Of a DNA stretch of 64,000 nucleotides, positions 55,058 through 64,000 are shown piece after piece; the first letter of the stretch is position 1, and every line of letters begins with the position of its first letter. This DNA comes from Nematostella vectensis (Eukaryota > Cnidaria > Anthozoa > Actiniaria > Edwardsiidae): NCBI RefSeq assembly GCF_932526225.1, contig NC_064048.1, positions 2,037,340 to 2,101,339 on the forward strand, read 5' to 3'. The notes under the pieces were generated by a model that was not told where the DNA came from, did no database searches, and saw nothing but the letters and a program-made list of their open reading frames with translations. A program made the translations under genes and the position numbers.

Positions 55058-55274
55058 GGCCTGATGCACACTGGCGATATAACGACATAACAACATAACA
55101 ATTTGACATAATGGCATAAGGGAAAAAACATGTTTTTTTCTTTTATGTCGTTATCTCCACGTTATTATGTCGACGTTATTGCCATAAGTCGCACCCTTCA
55201 CACTTGAAAATAAGGACATAAGAATGCGCGCGCCTATCTTGTTATGTCATTATATTGCCAGTGTGCATCAGGCT
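55058..55274. mobile_element. MITE with TAA target duplication
   Basis: A 217-bp near-palindrome starting GCCTGATGCACACTGGCGAT and ending TTGCCAGTGTGCATCAGGC, with TAA at 55055-55057 and 55275-55277. Inner words such as ATAACGACATAACAACATAA resemble the MITE at 16536-16658, so the two belong to one loose family. Confidence 0.8.
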
Positions 55275-55279
55275 TAATA

Positions 55280-58200
55280 AAGGTAAATATAAGATTTACA
55301 TGATAAAAAAAACTTCATAGAGACGTTAAAGAAAATAATCAGAACAGAGATAAAAAAGTTATAAATTAACATTAATCATAACATTGTTTAAAGGTTTTTT
55401 CTGTTATTTTAAAAATAGTCAATGAAGGTTGTTTCAATCGATTTTTTAGGCAGACTCGAGGCTTCTAATGCTTTTAGGAAGAAATCAATCATACAGAAAA
55501 TAGCCATGCTACATGAACATCAGAGAAAGACACATCCTCGTATACAGTCTGTTGCTCCAGTTACAGATGGTACCCAATTCCGGACAGTTTGCATCAAAAG
55601 CATGTTAAAAATATGCAAAAGCGAATAAAAAAATCCTGTATGACCTAATTAGTAACTAACTCTCATACTCTTGCGTGCAAATGTAATAAAGTAGTTGGCG
55701 TTATTACCATGGGGAAAATTCAAGTTTATTTGAAGGTGAGTCAAACTTTTGTTCACATAGTTTGAAAGTTAACGGTGTAGTGAATTTAACGCTTTACATA
55801 AACCAGTCCTTCTGGTAAATTAAAGTATATATTTAGAGTAAATATTTAGTTTGTCAAACTTTCTAAACATATTCTAATGGCTATATAGACAGCCCAAACT
55901 ATAAATTACCGCCTTTAAGCACTTTCAGGATATACTATTGCTTCTTTCTCTATGCTTATTTCATCAGGTTACAATAATTATTTTGAAAGAGTCTTTTTAG
56001 AGTGATTTCTTTGGGGGAGCCCATTCAGAAGTGAAGTACAAATGCCGCTATGTTTTACAGATATTGATATATAGCCATTTGTCTATGACAAAAGGTCAAA
56101 ACAAGATGATGTGAGAAAAAGCATTTTTATTAAGTTGATCCAGTAAAACTTAATAAGATTATTGTTAATATGCTAAACTTCATGATTCAAATGGACGAAT
56201 TTGTGATTCAGAGAGCACTTCATTATAAATTAAACAAATGCTAAAATGCTCTTTGCAGATCTACATCATTAAAGTTGGGTTTGCTAAAAAAGAGAAATTC
56301 TTATTTTGATGTTATAAGAATCGGAAATATAGGGGAGAAGTTACGAAAATCGTTCCTGAAGTTTGTGTCCGAAATTGGGGCCAGTTGACTGGGATTAGAG
56401 CAAATCAGTGACACATTATTTTCGAGCATGGCACCCTAAACTTAAAAATATATATTTATATTATAAGTATTTTATTAGGTTAAGGTCCAATCTTGTTACT
56501 AGCAAAATATCAAAAGGGTTTTTATTGCTAAAAAGTAATGGAGCTAATTGCAAAAACTGTCGGTAACTGGGGCAAAATACTGTATCATATAATTGAAAAA
56601 AATCTCGATTGAACTAAATCAAAATTCCAATCTTCGGTTGGCTTTGATTGGGGTCAGAAATCGGACTTCAATAAAAGCGATTCCGGGCGATTTGAAAGGG
56701 TTGAGAACACTAAAACAAAAGGAGACTCGATACACAGGAACCTCATAAGGAGCGATTTTTAAAATACTACATAAGTACTCACAGTTTGAAACTAACGAGT
56801 CGCCCCATAACAGGTAATCCGGAATCCGGAATCCATGAAAAAATGAGATATGGGATCCGGAATCCATGAAAAAATGAGATATGGAATCCGGAATCCATAA
56901 AAAAATGAGGTATGGAATCCGGAATCCATGCTGCTGGAATCCGGAATCCATGCTGCTGGAATCCGGAATCCACGAGAAAAAACCCACATGGAATCCGGAA
57001 TCCACACACTAGGATCCGGAATCCAGAACCCTATTGGAGAACCTGTCATGGGGCGAAACGAGGAAAATGCCCAAAGCAGGGGAAATTGAAATGAAGTGTC
57101 TAGAAACTAGAGAGTCGGGAACGCATGCCCAAATACTAGCTACCTGGCAAGTTTTATAATTTTGTAAAAATTAGCCATATGAATCATATTTATCTATCCA
57201 AAACCATGTAACATTGTTAAGAAATTAAAGAGATCCTGATGCACGAAGCTATTTGTAAAGGCTGGCCATACCACAACAAGAAATTTGGGTATACACTTAG
57301 TGATTGTCAAAACACTACATACCCGACAGCCTGAAAATAGCGAGGAAAATTCCTTAATGAGAATCTAAAAGCATTTTACATCATTTTTGAAGTGATTTAT
57401 TACTCATATTTTTTTACATAAGGCCGCAAGTTAACTCACAGAAAAGATTCTCAGAAGGCTAGAAACCAGGCAGCTACATGGCACAATTTTTTTTCCGATT
57501 TGTGTTCCTTGCAAATGGCTTTAATTATGATCGGTAGTTAAGAGAGATTTAAGATCGGCTCTATAAAGTTGTTAGAAATACTACACGTTTTGAGATAAGC
57601 AAATGTTTTAGAGACAAAAAACCTGTCGGGTATGTAGTGTTTTGACAATGGTTCCCGTGAGGTTCGTATTAGCTCATTCATCCTGATTTGAGTTCTTTGC
57701 GAATCTACATATTATGAATGTTTTGTGAATAGAGATCGCTTTCAAGTTCTTTGAATGTTAGATGTTTATATATTCACAAATATTGTTCCTTGAGTGATTT
57801 TAAAGGAAATGCAAAACCTGTCAGGTATGGTATTAGTGTTTTGACAATCCCTCCAGTGAGGTTCGTTCGCTCGAAATTTTTCCCAAGTCGACTTGAATTT
57901 CTTTGTTATGGTGTCCCTTTGCGAATCGCTCTAAATAACAAACGCTTCTTGCATCGGAATCGCTTCCAAGTTTTTAACAATACTAGTTTCAGTTTCAGTT
58001 TAATCTTTGTTTATCGGGGGTAACATATTTAACCGAATATACAGTTTTGTAACATATGGCCCTCGGTTAGTAAGCACTGTCACTGGGGGTGGTCATATGG
58101 ATATATTTTTTTAAATTCTAAAAGTTGCCGGCAATCTAGTATTTGGGATCGCGTTCCCGGCTTTTGGGTATCTAAACACTTTGAAATCGAAAGCTTGAAG

Positions 58201-58340
58201 ATTGCAGGCAATATACATAACCACAGAGTCCTAGAGGATAACACAACCACAGACAAAACGCAGACAAATACTATCAGACAAATACTACCCCAGAATCAGT
58301 AAGAATGTTAAAAGGGAGTAGATTGTACCAACCTTCTTAC
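55280..58340 (-). other. ZNF4 intron, part copied from paralogues
   Basis: Blocks at 55300-55990 and 56330-56770 match the ZNF2 intron (13100-14060 and 14340-14800), and 57550-58340 matches the ZNF1 intron. Short frames here are shadows of repeats. No exon is supported. Confidence 0.55.
56817..57030. repeat. 31-bp and 22-bp GGAATCCGGAATCC minisatellite
   Basis: Units of 31 bp start at 56821, 56852 and 56883 (GGAATCCGGAATCCATGAAA...), then shorter 22-bp units with CTGCT replace them. Because of this it gives minus-strand frames of MDSGFHISFF-like text, which are not genes. Confidence 0.9.
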
Positions 58341-58359
58341 CACGCGACTGGTCCGCCAT
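58341..58359 (-). promoter_or_regulatory. ZNF4 exon-1 copy (short upstream frame)
   Basis: ATG GCG GAC CAG TCG CGT G followed by a GTAAGAAG donor, in the block shared with the other zinc-finger genes (about 58190-58450). Spliced to 52371 it gives only an eleven-codon frame, so it may act as an upstream frame lowering translation of the main protein. The intron, about 6 kb, is the longest of the family because of inserted elements. Confidence 0.5.
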
Positions 58360-58479
58360 TTTTCTCTTTTGTGAAACACACAGGAAGCCCCAAAAGGATC
58401 CCTCTTGTGACTAATGTGTAAGACGGGACTTCTGTGGAAGCCTCGCCGCTACTGGGGTGGGGGGGGGGGGGGGTAATAA

Positions 58480-60060
58480 CTGTCCAGTGAAAAAAACGAA
58501 ATCAAGGCGAATCCAGGAGATGCAGAGAGGAGGGGTTCCCCATTTGAGCTTCTTGGGTTTGGGGAGTTCAGCACGTAATGCAAAGCCGGAATTTTGAACA
58601 CTCTATGCCAATTGTTTCTACAAAAACGTAGGAAGAAACCACCGGACAGCCTCTATCTGCTGGTGTGCGTCGGACCTTGTGGTCTGCGTCGACAGTTGAT
58701 TAATTAATAAAACCTTAATCATCAATGAACTTTGTACTTTGTCACTCAATTACTATTTTTACCTTTTGTTAGTTAATCATCAATGAACTTTGTACATATA
58801 CTAGCTATAACATGCCATTGTAACTCATTTATAACCTGAAGAAGGCAGGTATTGGCCTGCCGAAATATCGTTCTAAAAAACATAAATCTGCCCAATTGTT
58901 TCAATTCATAGATCCGACGCGCGCACGAATATCCAATCAGAAAGCAGCAAATAGAAACCAGCGAAGTGCAACCAAAATGTCCCACAAAAGTCCCACAAAT
59001 TGTCCAACATGTCGGATGAAGTCTGTGAGTCCTGCCCGGAGTTATTTTAAATACAGACGTTTATAGGGGTTTACCTGCGACTTGGAAAATAAAACACAGT
59101 AACCTAACATGATGGAAACTTGTCTTGTTGTCCAAGCTTGGTGAAAATCTTGTGAGAATGAAGCATAGAAATAGATAACTACGAGTTTGATTGTTGAATG
59201 GAAACTGCACGAATCCAGCTTAAAATACGAAAAATTGGAAATGATAAGATAAAGCGGTGCTCTCTACTGTGGGAACTAAGTGTTTATGTGTTTTCAAGCA
59301 TTTTTTTGTCAACTTGCAGTGATTTGAAGTGCGGGGAAAATCAGAAGAGAAAGCCGAATTCGCTGTTTACGACCGACTTCTATCGATCCTTCTAACTACA
59401 AGTTTTATCGGCAAACGTCAAGATTTACAGCAAAAATACAAACGACAGTCTCATTCCTATATGTAATTGAAGTAGCCTAGGTATAATATCAAACACAAGT
59501 TTAATGGTAGGACTTGTAAGTGGTTTGTTTGCTTTTTGTTTCTTCGTAGTACATTTTACGTGTTTTTCTACAATTGAGTCCCAACTCTACACTAAAAGCG
59601 GCCGGGCAAAGAAAACAGGGCTAGCACTTTCTACGCTGACCGGAAAATGCTTATTTGCTTGTCCAGATTCGCAGAAAAATACCTCAATCCAATCTTTTTC
59701 GGCGTCGATTGCCGACTTTTTGTGGGACATTTGTGGGACCTCATGGCTGTTATTGCACCATCTCTTTCCTGATTGGCTATTCGTGCGCGCGTGATTGACA
59801 TGTCGGAGCTATGAATAATGCCAGCACACACTTTGAGTTTTTGGCCTCGCATCGCAAGGCAGTGGAGCAAAGTGCACGCGTGAAGTTTTCACCTCACCGT
59901 ACTTTTCACATAAAACAATTTTATCCCCCGACAGTCCAGGCCGTTTTTCCGATTTAGTTCTATTCACAACAAAACTCGTTGAGGAATTAAGAATAAGAAT
60001 AACAAAAAGAGATATTTTCCTCTCGTATATGGCAACGAAACATTAAGGGTAATTCCCTGG
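58480..60060. other. Intergenic, SIRT1 upstream region
   Basis: Contains AACCTGAAGAAGGCAGGTATTGGCCTGCCGAAATATCG at about 58836-58876, a hairpin-like piece often seen at the ends of non-LTR or Penelope-type elements. The frame at 59504-59794 has a signal-like hydrophobic start but no family. The likely SIRT1 promoter lies just before 60148. Confidence 0.35.
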
Positions 60061-60147
60061 AGCGGGTTGCCTGTGGTAGGGACGTATTCTATCTTTACTT
60101 GTGCGCACAGCGATTATCACGTACCCACAACACACCAACAAACAAAG

Positions 60148-62824
60148 ATGGCGGATCCCGAACCCGACGACCTCCCTTCAAAACGCCTCTGCCTTTCTCC
60201 TTCAGTTGAAAGCAGCAATCAAAACTACATATTTAGCACATCAGATAGTAAACTACCTTCTGGAATCGACCGAGATGAGAATTTAGATAGTTATATTGCT
60301 TTTTCGGGCACTTTTTCTGGCGAATTTGACAAGTCACGTGACCAAAATGGCGTCTCAAGCATCTTTCAAACTTCGTCGGATCTAAGCGAACACGGTTGCG
60401 AAGACTTCCCTAGTTGCTTCAGCGTCGAAGATGACCTCGACGATATCGATGAACACCATTTCCAGCCAATTGCAGGTAGAAGCGGATTGTTTAATTTTTT
60501 TGGGTGACAGCGTTTTCGCCGCCGCCATCTTTCTTGTCAATGTCAATTACATTGGTCTTTATTGTTACGTGACGCGGTAAATTTTGAATCAAAAGTGAGA
60601 TATTGTTTATGTTATGATAGTTTACTCGTAGAACTAAGAATATATTTCATAGAGTTACCGAATTCGCTGATTATTTTTAACCCTTTTATCTTGTGGGGTT
60701 ATGATACTTAACTTATAGCCGCCGCGTTGTCACGTACTTGGGAAGTACGATCTCGAATAATACCAGAACGTGTCGCGCTCGCGTGAAAACTTGCATGCTT
60801 GAAATTTATGCTTGACGTGATAAATATACGCTTCTAAGTATTGATTTAACTTATTTTTAATTAGTCAAACCAGCGTTTGTTTGAATAGTAGACGTGATTT
60901 CGGAACGTTTTACTTATAAGTTAAAAAAAGGTTTTGTGAGATTAATTTATTTTGTCCATGTTTTTGCAGTGCTTTACATTTGTTGTGATGATAATTTGTA
61001 ACTCATCCTCAGAAAGCCAGGTTTTTATCTCTTACTGTTTTACTCAAACAAGCTTGTTTCGCCCTCTGTATCTGAACAATAGGAACAGCGATGATAGGTA
61101 AAGTCTTGTCAGAATCAAACAAGCCCACTATGAAGCTGCAGTACTATATTCATAAGTGAGTTTTTCGGAGGCAATTTCAGCTTTTGACTCTTGGACTTTT
61201 TTTACTTTTGCTGTGATGCTGGCAAGTTATTAACCAAGCTACTGAATCAAACTTGTTTTTTTTTTACTTCATAACAATCACTGCATGACACACAACAATC
61301 CAGCTTTGTGATGAGTGATGCACTTCTCCAAGCTCATGTCAACATTGAATGCAAAAAGGGGATTGATACAAAAAGAAAAAGTTTACTTTCTAACACTTTT
61401 TTTATTTTACTCTCTTCTAGGTCCAATGGGCTGGGTCCAGCGGCAAATCGATCTTGGCATTAGTCCAAGGGATATTCTCTCATACATGGTCCCCCACGCA
61501 CGTGTGGTATGTTAGATAACAACTTTTCACAACAATGCGATCAGGCTACAAAGTGAAATGTACAACTAACCAAACCCTGTTAGAAAAAAAAGTTGGGTAC
61601 ACAACCAACCATTTTGGCAACAAAATATTAAAATGTATAAAATATTTTTCGACTGTTTTATGACACTACTTTTAGAAAACATATTTTTCTCCTTTTTCAG
61701 CCACCAAATGTTTCCAATTCAACTCTGTGGAAAATTGTAATCGATATTTTGACTGAGCCGACAAAGCGACAAAAGTTGCCCAACGTCAACACTCTGGATG
61801 ATGTTGTTCGGTTGATCAAGAAATGCAAAAATATTATTGTCTTAACTGGAGCAGGGGTGAGTTTATTTTCCTTATGTTGAATTTTGGAAATGCTGATGTA
61901 CACGCACAGGTTAAACACCTTGGCTAACTAGGCAGATCAAGAGAGCTTTCTATTGTTTTATTTATTCAATTTTTACCTGACAAACAATAAGTTCATCTAT
62001 TATCTGCACCCTGATTTAGGAGTTCATTTTCACTTGAAAAAAATGTGTATTATGCATGAGTAAATCTGAAAATATCCTTAGCATTTCCTAGCATGAATGT
62101 TAGTGTAATTACTGATCCTGTCATTCATTTTAACAAGCATATAATGGATTTCACATGCTATACTGTACCTCCATGTACATACATACAGTGTAGTATAACA
62201 ATTTATGTTTATGTATAAACAAGGAGTATTACATGGGAGCTCAGAGGTACAAATTCTTGGTTTGTTTTGATTCTACTGTGAACACTGGTTTAATATTGAC
62301 CCTTATGTACTACTGTATAATGTAAATTCTCCAGATGTCTCCTTTTACCCTTATAGTACTTTTATAGTACTTTATTTGTTTTGATCATTCCCTAACCTTA
62401 ACCCTTTGGGGTTCTGATATGCATTTTGGTACAAGATTTTCAACATCAACATGTTGTAAAATGCATTGCTAGTGGCCCAGTGTGTTAGCACAGTAGTATA
62501 TGGGGCCTTTAACCTCTGTGTAAACAGGTTTGATTTCCGATCAAGTCATGGATAGTTTCTCTGCACCTGATATTGACTTGTTGAGTGTATGTATGTGAAC
62601 TTGTGAAGTGCTTAGAACATAGTTTATAACTGGATAAACACTACATAAATGCTGGGTTTTTTAATGTGCAGGTGTCTGTATCATGTGGCATCCCTGACTT
62701 CCGCTCTCGGGATGGTATATATGCCAAGCTTAGTGTAGAGTACCCAGATCTCCCTGATCCTCAAGCCATGTTCGACATCACATACTTCAACCAAAACCCC
62801 AAGCCCTTCTTTAAATTTGCTAAG
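60148..62824 (+). CDS. SIRT1: SIRT1, NAD-dependent protein deacetylase (first four exons)
   Basis: Exons 60148-60475, 61421-61506, 61701-61856 and 62672-62824 join in phase with GT-AG borders. Exon 1 starts ATGGCGGATCCC and encodes a poorly conserved acidic, Ser-rich N-terminal region with a basic SKR. Exon 2 has the SIRT1-specific GPMGWVQRQIDLGISPRDIL. Exon 3 has LPNVNTLDDVVRLIKKCKNI and ends in the NAD-binding LTGAG. Exon 4 starts VSVSCGIPDFRSRDGIYAKL and runs to NQNPKPFFKFAK. SIRT1 removes acetyl groups from histones and transcription factors using NAD, mainly in the nucleus. The catalytic histidine and zinc-binding cysteines lie in later exons outside the window. No damage is seen. Confidence 0.95.
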
Positions 62825-64000
62825 GTACAGTACAGTTACATTTATGTTAAGCGTGATATATACTTTAAACACTCATCAATATTCAATAGGCATGTTGACC
62901 AATTGGATGTTGTTCTTTGGACATGTGAATAGGCTTTATACCTAGCAATACACTCATCAAATCTAAAGCACAGGGAGGGAATTGAAATCGTCTCCAGGGG
63001 AATAGTGGCCGCAACCCCATCTGGGTACGGGCCTCCTGCCCCAGAAAAAAAAAAGTTGATAATAGGCGACAAGCACTTTGAATCAGAGTTTTATTATCCT
63101 TACAAGATTGTATAAAAGAAAATTTTGACAAGAAGAGAAACAATCTGACGAGCCGACAAGTGCCACCGATAGCCAAGAAATACAAAGCTTATTTATATCG
63201 GACAAACAAACAAATGGATAAATAACAAGGGGTGCAAATACCCAAATGAGTCTCTTTAAGATACTTCAGCTTTTTGTAAATGCAACATTTCCATCAAATC
63301 ATCAAAAAGCAGCAAAAAGTGTTTGGTGTTTTCTTTTACATCAAAAGATTGTTCTCTACATACCCTGGAGTTTTCACACATAACAGTCCATTTATGCTGT
63401 GAAGACTGACATCTGAGCTTTCTTTCTAATTTTTTTTTATCTACAGTATCTGTATAGCACCTTTGGGATGAAGCCTGTATCTTTCGTATGGTGAAAATAG
63501 GAATATACTGTAAAATAGCCTGAAAAGTCATTGAATTATATCACGGTGCTTGTCACAACGATAAAAACAACGCTGAATGGTAAATAAGCCAAGTAAACCT
63601 TTTTGCTTTGCTTTCCATTCATTTGAGCCTACAGACCATTCTTAATGTTTACATCTGAAGGGCTATAAAACCAACATCTCTCACTTCAAGGTCTATTTGG
63701 TAACTGTTTCTTGTTTTCCCACCTCTTTGAAATCGATTGATAAACTTATTTATATTTGCACAAAAGCGAAAGTTGATTTGTTTTCTCATCATTTTAATTT
63801 TTAAAAGCCATATAGTAAAACTGTTATTAACCTCGCTTACTCAGGCAGTACAGAGAAATATCAGACCTCGGTCTTTCAAGCACAGCCCTTGGCCTGGGGT
63901 CTTGATATCTTTGATATTGGGTCTGATATTTCTCCATACAGCTCTCACACTTGGTTAATAATTAGTTAGTATATATCATACTTGATATGTATCTTTTAAC
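62825..64000 (+). other. SIRT1 intron (partial)
   Basis: Follows the AAG/GTACAG donor. No further sirtuin exon is readable before the window ends. It contains a palindromic MITE-like repeat. Confidence 0.6.
63848..63939. mobile_element. Palindromic MITE-like repeat
   Basis: GTACAGAGAAATATCAGACC at 63848-63867 is the near-exact reverse complement of 63920-63939. A similar arm lies at about 29100. The ends and target duplication are unclear. Confidence 0.6.

Noticed and set aside
56619-57049. Repetitive MDSGFHISFF-type proteins
   Set aside because: Frames of the GGAATCC minisatellite in an intron.
59504-59794. Secreted protein upstream of SIRT1
   Set aside because: A hydrophobic start is the only feature; no domain, no conserved pattern, no splice support.

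Overview
The window reads as nuclear DNA of a cnidarian animal, probably an anthozoan (inference). Evidence: AT-rich host sequence with GT-AG introns, an animal-type SIRT1 gene, a family of C2H2 zinc-finger genes, PHD/endonuclease/reverse-transcriptase LINEs, Gypsy remains, many MITEs and minisatellites, and a TTAGGG-type telomere repeat. No bacterial operon, rRNA or convincing tRNA was seen.

Layout. 1-5.2 kb: a plus-strand LINE split by a second, minus-strand LINE whose 3' end is tandemly duplicated. 5.3-15.1 kb: two minus-strand zinc-finger genes (ZNF1, ZNF2), each a tiny first exon plus a large finger exon. 16.5 kb: a MITE. 18.4-20.2 kb: exons of an unrecognised minus-strand gene next to a 65-bp minisatellite. 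21.3-26.0 kb: a decayed Gypsy element, itself split by a 1.65-kb inverted-repeat element flanked by 185-bp direct repeats. 27.5-29.0 kb: a spliced minus-strand gene with a Cys/His domain resembling the N-terminal region of RAG1. 30.2-32.7 kb: a broken zinc-finger gene (ZNF3).

32.9-46.1 kb is the most striking part: a GC-rich 13.2-kb element with long terminal inverted repeats and a 6-bp target duplication. It carries a broken B-family DNA polymerase gene and a cluster of small virus-like genes. The call is a decayed Polinton/Maverick (adintovirus-like) insertion. A 1,840-bp block in it is present almost three times, a polymerase-upstream segment three times, and a CCCTAA telomere-repeat tract interrupts one gene.

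46.3-47.1 kb: two exons of an SLC17-type transporter. 47.4-49.8 kb: an inverted-repeat element filled by a 43-bp satellite. 50.5-58.4 kb: the fourth zinc-finger gene (ZNF4), whose intron holds a PIF/Harbinger-like element and a MITE. 60.1-62.8 kb: the first four exons of SIRT1, running off the right edge.

The zinc-finger genes form a tandem duplication family in which exon 1, intron blocks and finger exon are all recognisably copied; the mobile elements have inserted into and around this array. No operon-like cooperation applies outside the Polinton-like element, whose genes would once have worked together in replication, integration and particle formation.
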